Positions 48,130 through 59,426 of a DNA stretch of 64,000 nucleotides are shown one piece after another. The DNA comes from Chinchilla lanigera. Taxonomy: Eukaryota; Chordata; Mammalia; Rodentia; Chinchillidae. The translations under genes were made by a program, and so were the position numbers. The stretch lies in NCBI RefSeq assembly GCF_000276665.1, contig NW_004955418.1, positions 6,846,489-6,910,488 of the forward strand, written 5' to 3'. The notes beneath the pieces were generated by a model. It ran no database searches, was not told the origin of the DNA, and was given only the letters and a program-made list of their open reading frames with translations. How positions within the stretch are numbered: the stretch's first letter is position 1; each line of letters opens with the position of its first letter.

Positions 48130-48312
48130 TTATGAGCCAGTTCTGCTATATAACTGCTTTCTTATTAACCCCCCTGTGCCTTAGATTCTTCATCTATTAA
48201 AGGGACATAATTCTACTTACCTCATGGTATTGTGAGATTAGCTGGCTTATCAAATAAGAAGCTTATATAATAATGCTTAGTGCATAATGAGTACTCAAAA
48301 ATTGTTAGCTAT
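48130..48312 (+). repeat. MIR SINE, sense
   Basis: 'gagccagttctgctatataa', 'ctgtgccttagattcttcat', 'ctattaaagggacataattc', 'ttacctcatggtattgtgag', 'ataatgcttagtgcataatg', 'agtactcaaaaattgttagc'. Clear MIR order. Confidence 0.9.
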
Positions 48313-48480
48313 CATTACCTTTTTCTTTTTAGCTCATTTGTTTACTACCCCATTTGCCTTCATCCTCAAAAAACAGTGCACAGACCATCTTCAGGTGCTG
48401 TCTCCTCTCACAAGCTCACAGTTTCTTCATTCTTTTAAATTTATTTGCTGTGATTTTTTAAAAGTAAGATTCACGTGGAG

Positions 48481-48572
48481 GGCTGGGAGTACAGAGCAGT
48501 GGAACATTACTTGCCTAGCATGCACGAGGTGTTGGGTTCAAGCCCCAGCTCTACAAATCAGAGACAACAAAG
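48481..48572 (+). repeat. ID SINE, sense
   Basis: 'ggctgggagtacagagcagt', 'ttgcctagcatgcacgaggt', 'gttgggttcaagccccagct'. Box B-like GGGTTCAAGCC is intact. Ends with a short A-rich tail. Confidence 0.93.
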
Positions 48573-49464
48573 TAAGATGTATAAAGCAATTTTATGTAAA
48601 AACATGTTCAGTGCGCACAACCAACTAGAATTTAGCTGACTGAGAAATTTGAAAGTTTAAGTTCCTATACAAGCACCCTAAATTTTTTTCGAGCCATGAC
48701 TATATAATCACTGGGTTAGATGATCCCTAAGAACCCTTCCAGCTTGAGAATTTTATTAACTAATTACATAAAAATTCTCATGAAAATGATGTTCTTCTTT
48801 TTAAATAAAATTCAAATTATTCATTTCCTTTTTTTCTTTTTCCAAGGTATGTATTTTCCTCCCTGATGGGATATTACCTGATTGATAGGTGTGAAAAATA
48901 CTTAGGGGCAGCTCTTTGGAAAGGACATAGAAAACTATATAAATTCTTTGATCAAATTTAAATACCCTCAAGCAATTTCTATTAACCTTGAATACCTCAA
49001 GCTGTTCTCCCAGGTTCTTTAACTTACTCAGATCTTAAACCATATTTCATGTAAGAATGAATTCCTCCACAAAGAAAATGAGTCAGTGTTGTTTCAATGA
49101 TTGTAAAAAGGTTTGAATAAAATATTTTCTATAAATACATTTCTAGCATTAGCACCTTATTGTAGTCTATGATTTGTACTAAATAAGCTATAGTAAATGC
49201 TATGCTAAAAGGTCACATTTCTTTATTCATGTGAAAGAAATATAATAGTCATAAAGCAAAGTGACAGTTAGGTTTACATTTGTTGTCTCTTTATCAATTT
49301 TAAAGCAGTAATTTATCCACGTTTTGTGATTGCTTTGTCAAAGAATGATTTAAAAGTTAGGTTTCTTAATGAATTTTTTTCACAAGCACATTGTGGCTGT
49401 GTCATATTTCCTAATCATGGTCTGTATTGGTAGACATACATTGGTGTGTGCATGCTCGTTGTGT
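48573..49464. other. No feature recognised
   Basis: AT-rich unique sequence. Confidence 0.5.
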
Positions 49465-49522
49465 ACATATGCATCTGTTTAAGTGTGTGTGCGTGTGTAA
49501 GGGGTGTGTGTGCATGAGAGAG
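49465..49522. repeat. Imperfect (GT)n
   Basis: GT-rich run with AAGG interruption. Confidence 0.85.
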
Positions 49523-49630
49523 AGTGGAAGACATTACCTAACTATAAAGACCCAGACTCATCTGGGTTTAATTATTTAAATGTAGACTGAATTCCTTTAA
49601 AACTAAATTCAGATAATTTTAAGGTAGATA

Positions 49631-49670
49631 GGGGAAATATAAAGAATATAAAGGGGAAATATAAAGAATA
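49631..49670 (+). repeat. Tandem duplication, 18-base unit
   Basis: GGGGAAATATAAAGAATA at 49631-49648 and again at 49653-49670 (period 22), with no base changes. Confidence 0.95.
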
Positions 49671-51019
49671 ATGGAAATAAAGAAAAAAAATATATGGGGA
49701 TTCCCCAGCAGTTAGCTATTTTGACTGTGAAATGATATCCCAAGAGAGGCTGAGGAGGCTCGATCACTTGAATCATTTAAAATTGGACTGGACTAAGCTC
49801 GGAAGAATACACCATTGGGAGTAATCATGCTTTGACAGAGAAAGACTGAAAGATCTTTTCCAATTCTAATTGCCATGATCCCCTGTAATTCAATTTGAAA
49901 TGCCCTTGCTATTCTAACTCACAAAGATCCTATTTTTACTAACTCTTTCTTTTTCATAATCCTACTTCTGATATCACTACTCCTTTAAAAGGAAAAAAGA
50001 ATCCCTCGAGCCTGGTTCCCCAGTATTCATTGAATTACACTCCTTATTTCCTTTTCTCCCCCCAGACGACTGTTGTGCAGACTCCGGCAGCACTCTCAGG
50101 GCTGGGCAGACAGACAGCGATTATCATCGCCCCTGCTTTCATCCATTAACGCGGGTGTTAGCAGGTAAGGGCGAGGGCTGACAAAGAGGTTTTTAAAACT
50201 GGTCAGCATAAATGCTTCCAGGAGGCCAATTCAGGATAATCTATTGAAATATGGATCAGAAATATTGCCAGCCAAGGCTGAATACCTCTATCAGTTGCAT
50301 TTAAGCCGAAGCTCTAGAATGTTTTCATGGAGGGGAAATAACAAAAGCCGTAATTACATGTGGAGAATTGTCTGTTCACATAGTTTGGGGTTAATTTTGT
50401 GAAATGGTTGCCAGTCTGCCTGGGTCCAGCGTCTGTCTCAGCCACTTTATTTGGCTGGAGATGCTTCAGGGGTAAGATCCCTAGAGACCAGAGTCCAGGA
50501 GGCCTTCTGGTTTTCAGGAGCCAATTTGTGACAAGATCAAAGGGGTGTCTAGTCCCAAGAGTCTGAGTTACGCTTTGGAATTTACTGATATATCTCATTT
50601 TACACAGCACTTCCATGTTTGAAAAGTATTGGAGAATAAATTCTAGTAAATTAAAACATACTAGCCCATTAACATACAATATGTTTCACTGGTAATGGCT
50701 CCTGAATTCCATTGTAATTTTTCCTGGCCTGTGTAGTAATTAATGGTTAAAATTGAAGTAGAGCTACGCAGTGGAAATTTTTATAAGCTAAAAATGCTTC
50801 TGTGATGTCAGTGTTCTACAGCAAGTTTTCTTTCTCATGTTATTACAGCAATTGGAAAGTAGAGAGCAAAAACAAAACAGTCATTTAGAAAATTTGAAGT
50901 AAAATTTCCAGATACTCCCCAAATGGTTATTAATGCCTTAAATTCAAACAGTTATACATAGATAATATTTAAATGATTAGAGGGATAAGATTTTTCTCAT
51001 TCTATGTTTCTAACACTAG
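49671..51019. other. No gene recognised; possible conserved element near 50080-50400
   Basis: No repeat family named. The part at about 50060-50200 keeps several CpGs and is less AT-rich than its surroundings. A 121-codon minus-strand frame at 50314-50679 has no recognisable content. Confidence 0.4.
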
Positions 51020-51130
51020 TTCTTTCTTTCAAAATATTTCAAATGTACAGCAAAAGTACAGAATGCTAAAACAAACATGTATTACACACCACTCAGACTT
51101 TTGAAACACAGATTTTCTTTATTGTTTAAA
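51020..51130 (-). repeat. L1ME 3' end, antisense (probable)
   Basis: 'aatatttcaaatgtacagca', 'aaagtacagaatgctaaaac', 'acacaccactcagacttttg' resemble the reversed L1ME 3' UTR seen also at 12540. Confidence 0.55.
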
Positions 51131-51394
51131 AATGTCAATAAAACCTTGACATGAAGTTGAAGAACATTTAAACTCTTATTTCCCTTTCTCCTCCAAAAAT
51201 AACTTCTTGTCTTACCTTAAAAGGTGACTTGTTCCTTTCTACTGCTTTGGGAATGCAAACTTTTACCTTGAATGTTCCCTTACTTTCTACCAGACTCCCT
51301 CTCACCTTCTTAGAGTCATGTACCTTTAAAGGATGTAGCTACTGCTGCTACTGTTACTGCTCTTAAAAATAAGAACAAAGCTTCCACCTCCACT

Positions 51395-51550
51395 TTTATC
51401 TAGAAATTGACTCTTGAGGGACATTACCTCACCTAAAGACATGAGCTTAGAGGCCAGGGAGGTGACCTGCCCAGGGTCACACAGTCTTTAGTAGAACCCA
51501 AGTTTTTTAAGACTTCAAAGCCCATGAATTTACCACTTTATTCTGTGCCT
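51395..51550 (-). repeat. MIR SINE core, antisense
   Basis: 'gtgacctgcccagggtcaca', 'cagtctttagtagaaccca', 'aatttaccactttattctg'. Core and tRNA part of a reversed MIR; its 3' part is not clear. Confidence 0.75.
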
Positions 51551-52319
51551 TCTAACTCCGTCTTTGCCACTTATCTCCTCTAGATTAGTTTTGAATTCAG
51601 CTGAACTGACAATTAGCTGCTTTAGATGTATCCTTACCTTTGTCAGAAATGTAGGTAGAGCCTTCAATGGGACTCTGAAAAAAGGATCTTTTAAAAGTGT
51701 CTTTAGATCACCCTACTCCTTAGAGGTCTAGGATGAAGCACCGCTCAGAGCACTCTCCTCTGACTGATGAGGGTCTAATTAGCCTAGAGATTCTTCTCTG
51801 ACAACCAGCCAAGAAGCTGTGTTGAAAAAGCTCTTATTTGGCAGAGATTAAAACTGGAATCTATAGTTATTATGACAGGGTGACTGGAATGTCACTGAGA
51901 AATTTACTATATTTCAGCTTAACAACTTGTTTGCTATTGCAAAGTCTAAGAAAAAGCTCTCTGATTTATCATATTACTGTGTCTTTGGCTAGTCTTCTAT
52001 GCTGTAACCGAGGAACACACTCTGCCTATCACATACAAAGCATTATAAACAATGAGTGATTTTTACTTCCAAAGTTATTCTGTGAAGAGAAAACATAAAA
52101 GTTTGAGAAATTGCTTAGATGAAGAAAATACAAATTATAATGCTGTGTGAGGTCCACTATTTCCAGTGCTCTAATTGTGAATTCCGGGAGCTTGGATTAG
52201 GGTGCCTGTGGCCAAGACTGGACATGGAAGGAAGTCCTTCCTATCCCTACTTCATCATGAGCAATCCTTTTTCAGCTGTGAAAGAGAATAAACTGTGAGC
52301 TTGAAGTAGGAGATTAGTG
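51551..52319. other. No feature recognised
   Basis: Unique sequence. Its end may already belong to the LTR that follows, whose 5' limit is not clear. Confidence 0.4.
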
Positions 52320-52474
52320 GAGGGGCAAACTAAATAACTAACAGAACAGAATGTGTCAAAGGGCATAAGAGCTTGTAGCTAACAGGTTGAGTGAGATGTT
52401 TCCTAAAAAGAGAGGGCACATGCACAACACAGGAGCAAAAATGATTACGCTGGTCCTGTGTACTGTACATGGAA

Positions 52475-52582
52475 CCAATCAGAAAGCGATAGCTCAGTCC
52501 TTCATCTGAATCTGACACTGTTTGCAGAACCAATCAGAAGCTTCTATTTTCAATTCTTCATTTGCATGTGTGCACAGCCAAT
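52475..52582 (+). promoter_or_regulatory. Three CCAAT boxes in an LTR U3
   Basis: CCAATCAGAA, CCAATCAGAA and CCAATCAAAA begin at 52475, 52530 and 52578 (spacing 55 and 48). CCAAT boxes bind NF-Y. Position inside an LTR suggests ancestral viral promoter elements; present activity is unknown. Confidence 0.7.
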
Positions 52583-52627
52583 CAAAAGGCGCTCTTTTGG
52601 ATCTTCTGGGAAGGCAGGTGAATTTTC

Positions 52628-52719
52628 TTTTCTTTTTTTTTTCCACTACCGGAAATTGAACTCATGACCTTGTGCTTGCCAGGCAGGTGCTGTGCCGCTG
52701 AACTAAATCCCCAGCCCTC
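52628..52719 (-). repeat. ID SINE, derived subfamily, inside LTR
   Basis: 'tccactaccggaaattgaac', 'tcatgaccttgtgcttgcca', 'ggcaggtgctgtgccgctga', 'actaaatccccagccc'. Flanked by TGAATTTTC at 52619-52627 and 52720-52728. Confidence 0.95.
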
Positions 52720-53044
52720 TGAATTTTCAATAAGACGGTTTATATCTGGTGTGGGGTCAGGTGACTTTTTGATAGGAAAAATGTCCCAGTACCTAATTTG
52801 CATGAGGGAGAAGTCAATCCAGGGGTTTTGAATACAAAAAATCTCTTGACCCTTATCCTTGGGCCCCAGTAAAACTTTTCACTAGTCTGCTGTCACTCCG
52901 CAGAGTGTCCTTCCTTTCTGCCTTCAATAAATGGTCACCTTCACTTCCTTTGCTGTCCAAGTCTTTGTTTGGGACACCAAGAACCTGGAGAAAAGCCCCA
53001 TAGGATGCACCATCTGGTAACAAAATGATCAATCTTTAAAGATG

Positions 53045-53375
53045 TTTTTTAAAGACACTTTATGAATTTTAAGAATTTTTCCCATGAAATTTACAAAACA
53101 GATTTTTAATTTACAGTTTTTTTAAGGGCAGCTTTAGATTTACAGAAAAAGTAAGTGAAAAGTACCAAGAATTCCACTCATGAACCCAACCTTACAGTTT
53201 CCCCTATTATTACCATCTCACATTAGTGTGGTACATTTATTACAACTGATGAAACAATATTGAAATGATATTATTAACTAAACCCCTTAATGTCTATTAG
53301 AGGTCACTTTTGTATGTTCCATGAGTTTTGACAAGTGTATAATGACATATAGCACAATTACAATATCATCAAAAC
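53045..53375 (-). repeat. L1ME 3' UTR, antisense
   Basis: 'gcagctttagatttacagaa', 'agtgtggtacatttattaca', 'actgatgaaacaatattgaa', 'catgagttttgacaagtgta', 'taatgacatatagcacaatt' match a reversed L1ME 3' UTR, the same region as at 39345. Confidence 0.88.
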
Positions 53376-53597
53376 AGATTTTAAATCAGTTACATATCCT
53401 AAAAAGAGGCCTAGAAGATGCCCTTTTGAAACAAGTTAAATAAACTAAGACTCAACACAAACTTAGTGAACTTATTCTTTAGAGTTCTTGCCAGACAGAA
53501 AAGCAATATAGTAAAAATTAAGCAGGCTTTTCTTTGAAAATTGTAGTTATTTTGATAAACAGTGCTGTGAAAGCAGTAAATGCGAAGAACAAGCACT

Positions 53598-53849
53598 CTA
53601 GTTCATTCCCTTTGGTCTGCTGTTCTCCAGGCTTGGTGTGAATACTTCATAGTTAAAGCGTGTCTTCCCCTGAGGACCACAGCGCCATTTAATTTCTGTT
53701 CTGGCATTTGGCCGATTGTGTTTATGAGGTCCTACTGAGAAATGGAATTGATGATTTCTTCCATAACCACAAAGAAAAAATTGAGAGTTACTGATTTCAA
53801 ACCACAAGTATAACCTTTCAAGTTTTTCTGGAAAAACATTTTCTTTCAA
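53598..53849 (-). other. Unidentified 83-codon frame; candidate exon or pseudogene piece
   Basis: On the minus strand, TTTTTCCAG (near 53825-53833) forms a plausible splice acceptor. It is followed in frame by about 77 codons with a hydrophilic, mixed composition unlike AT-rich noise, and then a stop at 53598. Visible parts include LWFEISNS, GYGRNHQFHFSVG, RTEIKWRCGPQG and FNYEVFTPSLE. I do not recognise the protein. No A-tail or target duplication was found that would prove a processed pseudogene, and no other exon was recognised in the window. It could be a terminal exon, a pseudogene piece, or chance. Confidence 0.3.
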
Positions 53850-54261
53850 AAGGTGAAAAAAGGGACACCTTATTCAATGTCTAACTGAGCTGCATCATCC
53901 CATTTCTTAATATGCTGAAAATTCACCCCACTTGGGTAGCAGAAGACGGGAGTTCCCCACGTGTACTTTGGAACCTACAGAAGATGTCGCTGCCTGGTCT
54001 GATCTCTGTGGGTTCCAACTTGTTGAGGCATTGTTGCCAAGGAGAAGAGTAGACTTCTCATCGGGGCCCACCCCTCCTGCCACTCACAGCCACTCTCCTG
54101 CCCACACACGCTCCCTGCTCTTGCCTTCCTTTCTGTCTTCCATAGTACGCTGAGGACTTGGCAGAAACTAGTGCTGATGTTTTCTCCAATATTCCTTCTC
54201 TGAGAACTGCCATTTCAAGACCCTCTTTGAGGCTCAGAGTCCACATTTCCATGTAAAATTC
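53850..54261. other. No feature recognised
   Basis: Unique sequence. A minus-strand 103-codon frame at 54058-54369 partly overlaps the MER20 element and has no recognisable domain. Confidence 0.4.
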
Positions 54262-54496
54262 CTCTAGAGTAATGGTTGTCAACTGAAGGAAAGTTTGAGT
54301 CCCAGGAGGCCTTTGGCAATGCTCGGAGATGTGTTTTGGTTTTTTCACCTGGGCTGGGGAGGGTGCCACTGGCGTTTAGTAGGTGAAGGCCAAGGGTGCT
54401 GCTGAGTCACACATGGTGCTCAGGATGGCCTCCCATTTCCAAAGATTGTCTGACCCAAAAGTGTTAATGGTATTGAAGTAGAAAAACTACGCTCTA
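54262..54496. repeat. MER20 hAT-Charlie relic
   Basis: 'gtaatggttgtcaactgaag', 'aggcctttggcaatgctcgg', 'gagatgtgttttggtttttt', 'gggagggtgccactggcgtt', 'tagtaggtgaaggccaaggg', 'atgctcaggatggcctccca'-like block, and 'tctgacccaaaagtgttaat'. Nearly full-length MER20. Confidence 0.9.
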
Positions 54497-54564
54497 GAGT
54501 TTTAGTCAGTGGGCATTTTTGTTCATCTCATGCAGAAATACTTTGATTTAAAGTATTATGTCTC

Positions 54565-54649
54565 GGTCTGGGGATATAGCTTCATGGCACAAGCACCCAC
54601 CTGGCAAGTGCAAGGTCCTAAGTTTGGTTCCCGGTACCAAAAAAAAAAT
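54565..54649 (+). repeat. ID SINE, derived subfamily, sense
   Basis: 'ggtctggggatatagcttca', 'agcacccacctggcaagtgc', 'aaggtcctaagtttggttcc', 'cggtacc', A-tail. Confidence 0.93.
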
Positions 54650-54725
54650 TATTTTTGAAGGTAATATCCTATAGTAGTGGAAATAGTGGAAAATTCTATA
54701 CTTTCTTATCATCTTGTTAAAGAAC

Positions 54726-54899
54726 AAGGCTGGATGTATGGTGCATGGCTGAAATCCCAGCACTGTGGGTGGCTCAGGCAGGAGGATCACAAGTTGCAGC
54801 CCAGTTTGGGCAACTTAGCAATACTCTGTCTCAAAATTTAAAAAAAAAAAATGGCTGAGAATGTAGCTCAGTGTGAAGTCTCCATGTTAAATGTCCAGT

Positions 54900-54901
<2 letters not shown>
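54726..54901 (+). repeat. B1-dID composite SINE, sense
   Basis: B1 part: 'gaaatcccagcactgtgggt', 'ggctcaggcaggaggatcac', 'gggcaacttagcaatactct'. After an A-linker, an ID part: 'tggctgagaatgtagctcag' and a degraded end. Same composite order as at 18970. Confidence 0.88.

Positions 54902-54936
<35 letters not shown>
54902..54936. repeat. (AC)n microsatellite
   Basis: About 16 AC units directly after the composite SINE, probably grown from its tail. Confidence 0.95.
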
Positions 54937-54937
<1 letters not shown>

Positions 54938-57875
54938 GCAGAATCAGGCTTCAATTCTTGCAATATAGATAACTTAGTTGTCATTCAAACTGTAAACCTT
55001 TGTAAGGCATAAGATATTAACTGACTTCACTTCCAACTTTTACAGTGTCATTATTTTGTCCTCCAACTACCTCCTCAATATCTCTGCTGACAAAGACATT
55101 TTAAAATGGAAGACAATTAGAGCCTTTTTATTTATGAAAAATGAAGTGTTTAGGCACAAAAGAATACCCAGCGGACCTCTTCCAGGATGTTTAAAATATC
55201 CTTTCATTAAAAGATTTTTGTAAGAGGCTGTCCATCACTGTTGTTATTACTACTGTTGCTTTCATGCATAACCACCAGCATCTGTAGGTTTCCAGGGTAT
55301 TCTTTAGAATTTCTCACCACTTGACTTCATGGTAGATTGCCTCAGATGATTTTTCAATCTTAAAATCACATTGTATCAAAGCTCCCCTCTAAGTACACTA
55401 TAAAAGCCGTTGTACACCAGAGAAGCAGAATTATCCTCATTGACAAGTTTTGTTCAGCCAGGATGGAATTTAAATCTCTTTTAAGTTAGTTGCTAGTATT
55501 TTAAAAAAAAATAACCAACAACTGTTCATATCCTAGACATCTCTCATTTCTGAAAAAATGGAAGGGTCTAATTTTAGAGACTAACATTTCTCCATGGCAG
55601 TGGTCTACTACAGGAAAACCACAGCTCGATGTTTAAGACTAGGTGCATGCCAGCTCGCTCAAGTTCCCACTCAGACTATCAGGCGCCCGTCATTCTGCCC
55701 CCTCTGGTCATTTGAGTTTGCACCCCCAATATTGTTGCAATGGAGCTCTGTAACCACAGATGCTTGGTAGTTAATATTATCCAATCTTTGTCTCAGGAAG
55801 GAATTTCACAACTCGTACAGGACGTCACTGAGGCCATTCAGAAGAATGCTAGGAAATGTGCTCAGAGGGAAAGGCTGAGCTGTGGTTGAAGAGAAGGGCA
55901 CAGCTCATGGGAAGAGCCAGAGTGTGAAGAGCAGATGAAGAAGCTCCAGGCTGCTTGCTAGGATCACCCCTACAGAGAAACCTGAACTTTGGTGAGAAGA
56001 GGGCAGAGACCAGGTAGGGAAAATGAAGCAAATTACATTTAGGACCGTGTCAGAAGTGCTCTATATGTCATCTTTCCCCTCAAGTGGTAGACTCCGGGGC
56101 ATCACTTGTGTTCTTGGAGAATCATCACAATGCAACATGAACTCCAGGAAGAGCTCCATGAGGAAGGAGTCAATACAAGGTGAGGATATTATGCTGTGTG
56201 AGAGTAGGACACAAGGCAAAGATGGAGAAAAAAACAAAGCCATAACTCAAAAATAAGGGATATCAGATAGAGGCATGTGATTGAAAATTCAGAGCTCAAG
56301 CCAAAAAGAAAGGTCAGGCTAAGAAACCTGCAGGACGGGCAAGAATACTGATGACAGTTCCTGACCTCTGTACTCGTTCGTGGAAAGATTGTGATTTGAC
56401 TTAATTCCCAGAAGACTCAGGCCAGCTTGTTTCTCTTTCTGTAGTGGCCTGATGTCCGTACACTGGTCACTGTCCATTTACCAGTGCCCAATTTTCTCCT
56501 TGGTTAGCGCACCTTTCCTAGGGATATTATGTTTGATAGAGCATATACTTAGTCATCAAAGGACTGAAGAAAAGCCCAGGTTGGACTGGCCCCACAGAGC
56601 TCCAGGATACTTCCCTCTGCCTGCCCCCAGGTCAGTGCAAACAAGAGAAATTCCCTAAGTTGCAACATTCACCTGGGCTCTGGAAATGTGATGAGAAGAA
56701 ATCCCACACAACTGCGGGAAGGTGAGGGAATGGCAGTTTGGAATGTCTGATGAAAGCCTTGTCTGATAAAAGAGGAAAAAAAGAAAAAGACATTTGAGGA
56801 AGGAAAGAGTGAAAAAATATTTAAATTGTTACTGTAAGAAATTCTAGGAAAATATCATTTTAGGCTTGGTTTTCCCTATCTGATATGTATAGGACTATAG
56901 ACAGTAATTTACTATCTACACCTGGAGTCTTCTAAGAGTGAAAGAGCTATTCATAAATTTTTCCAAGATAAGGTAATGACCTGAGACTGGTCACAGCAAA
57001 TGGGGTATATGGTCTGCAGAGGTGAGGTCAAAGCAAGGACGAGGCATTTAGATTTACGGCCTCAGGCTACAACCTGAGTCAGAGGATTGGGAAGGCTGGT
57101 TGTAAAGTATGGTATTCTGAGGCTGAAAGTGAAGACCCCCACTGGTCAGGATGATGGAGAGTACTTTAAGCTTAAAGGTAGCTGAGGAAATCACTTTGAA
57201 GTGTTCTGGGTTGGGAGTAAAGGGGGGATTTTATTAATTAACTAATTAATTTTAGGCTGTCCAGTGTTTCTAATGTGCAGCTTGCCCAAAACTCCATAGT
57301 TTCCCCCGGGCTTCTAGGCTACGCCCCCTCTCTTCCCTTCGTTGTTGTGGACTGACAGGGTTGTGGGGTGGGGAATTTGTTCTCACAGTTTTGGGGCAAA
57401 AGGAGGTGAGACAGGAAGTAAAGTGAGGTTGTGCACTTAAGGTAAGCATATGCACTTCTTGTCAACTGAATATTTAAAAATAAAACAAAACTGAGTAACA
57501 TCTGTACAATAGATTATGATGTAAGAACGCTTGGTTAGCTTTTTTTATAGCTATCTAGAACCTCACAGATACAGTGATCATTACCTAGAACCTCACACTT
57601 ACGGTTTCTGTGCTGGTTGAGTGTTCAGAGTTGTGGACATCAAATCTAGTTCCAGAGCCCCAGGATTTTAACTCAACCCTTATTTGTGGAGCATCTGTTA
57701 GGGGTAGGGTCCAAGAGTCTGCTGCAGTTGCTACTGGGCTACTGTGACACCGGGATCTCTTTCATTTTCAAGCTTGAGGCCAGCTTAGCAGAGAAGAAAC
57801 ACCCAGAAGAGGAAAGAGCTGGCTCCTTGGAGTCGCTCTCACTCCTGTGTCAATGACTTCACCCTACACTGCTGG
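54937..57875. other. Unique stretch, no gene recognised
   Basis: About 2.9 kb with no nameable repeat. Small features: a TTAATTAA-type run near 57231-57252, and a 13-base duplication CTAGAACCTCACA near 57555-57567 and 57586-57598. Short frames on both strands (for example 55849-56031 and 56023-56256) are unrecognised. Confidence 0.5.
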
Positions 57876-57888
57876 TAAATAGGAGACG

Positions 57889-57890
<2 letters not shown>

Positions 57891-57919
<29 letters not shown>

Positions 57920-57998
57920 CCGGAATCATCGGGAACCGAACTCACAACCTTGCGCTTGCCAGGTAGGTACCCTGCCGCTGAGCTAAATCTCCAACCCC
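57891..57998 (-). repeat. ID SINE, derived subfamily, 15-bp target duplication
   Basis: (TTTTG)n tail, then 'ttccggaatcatcgggaacc', 'gaactcacaaccttgcgctt', 'gccaggtaggtaccctgccg', 'ctgagctaaatctccaaccc'. TAAATAGGAGACGTT is exact on both sides (57876-57890 and 57999-58013). Several CpGs survive. This is one of the youngest insertions in the window. Confidence 0.97.
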
Positions 57999-58013
57999 TA
58001 AATAGGAGACGTT

Positions 58014-59426
58014 ATTGAAAGTGTGTTAATCTTCATCGTAGCCTCTCTGAAAACCACCAAAGAGATTAGACAGCCCTCAGGAAGGCTTGAGTCTTGCTTC
58101 TGCTTATGTGCTTTCTTCTGTCTTCTCTCAAGAGTCCCAGTAGCCTCTTAGTCCTTATCAATATCTCAGTGTTGCAATTTCATCTCAAATCTTCATCTCT
58201 TACACAGTTTACCAGTAACTGTTCCGTCTTGTCCCTCCCTCTTTCTCTCTCTGTTCTTTTAAACTCTGATTCCTTACTCTGGCTCCCTTAAGACCTTCTT
58301 TCCCAGTCCTCCTCTCCTTCAGAAAGTAGTTTCCAGGGCCGGAAGGCGGTTTCCTTTCAGATGTATATCTTGCAGGTCTGCCCCTATTCTTATCAGGACA
58401 AAAGACAAGAACTGGAGCTTCCCCAGCAACAACTCCTCTTCCCAGTAGCCTGGAGGTGGAGCAGGAGGAAGGAATGTTAGTACTGCTCAAAATTAGCATT
58501 TTTTCCTCGGCCACATGCATCCAAACATAACTGCATAAAACACCATAGACTGTGCTGTATGCCATGAGATACTGTGGAAAGATTAAGGAATGATTTGTGT
58601 GAGAATGACATGTATGATGCTGAAATAAATGCCAGATGAGTATTCTAAATTAATTTTTATTATTGAACACCTTTGTAGTATATTAGGAAGTGAAATTTTG
58701 CCAAAGAAACTAAACTGCCTTTCCTTATACAGCTGCTATTAATTTTTCACTATAACAAAACAGAACTACTGTTTATTGTTCTAATGAGGGTCAGATGTGG
58801 AGGTATGCATAAACTCTTAGAAAAAATATTAAAACATAATATCTTTTAGGTCCAAAAAGCAATATGGCATTCAAAATACTAATGTCTGCAAAATTTTATC
58901 TTATTTTTATTAGTGTTTTATTAGTGGTTAGATGGGGAACTGTTGGCTAGACTGGTTTTTTTATCATGTAACTCTAACACCTACCCTAGTACCTAAATTA
59001 TGGGAGGTCATTAATACACAAGTAATACAAGCTAGAATTAGTTTAGCATTTATACAATGCCTGGCATTATTCTATAATCACAGTGTCTCAACACTGTAGA
59101 CTTTCTGCTATTGATAGTATATATAGACAAGATTATTCTGCCAGAAGATCTTTGAAGATTTACATCTTCAAATTCTGGAAGATTCTTCCCCACCTCCCTT
59201 CATTTGTTCCTTCCCTCTTTCCTACTTTCCCTTTATTCTTTCCTTATTTTCTTGTTATATTTAAATATTTGGATTATTGCTGCTAAAGAGAAACATTATG
59301 CTAGCCATGAACAAGATTTTAATTTCCTAGTAGCCACTTTAAAAGAGCAAAGAGGTAGAATGCACTCTAATAATATATCTCTACCTCTGTCATCTCTATC
59401 TCTAGTTATCTATTTTAACTTTTTTA
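58014..59426. other. No gene recognised
   Basis: The pyrimidine-rich part at 58090-58310 may be a decayed sense L2. A minus-strand frame at 58209-58565 (118 codons) overlaps it and lacks any recognisable domain. The rest is AT-rich. Confidence 0.4.

Larger units (their letters stand above)
52320..53022 (+). mobile_element. Class I (ERV1-like) LTR, start uncertain, with ID insert
   Basis: The interval carries three CCAAT boxes in near-repeat context (52475, 52530, 52578), AATAAA at 52926-52931, 'gtctttgtttgggacaccaa', 'gaacctggagaaaagcccc', and a terminal 'ctggtaaca'. This arrangement of CCAAT boxes in U3, polyadenylation signal, then a 'ggacaccaagaacctgg' tail, is typical of gammaretrovirus-related LTRs. 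No internal viral region is attached, so it is probably a solo LTR. Its exact start and target duplication could not be settled. Confidence 0.6.

Noticed and set aside
50314..50679. 121-codon minus-strand frame
   Set aside because: No recognisable motif and no exon context.
54058..54369. 103-codon minus-strand frame
   Set aside because: Half of it is MER20 transposon sequence; the rest is unrecognised.
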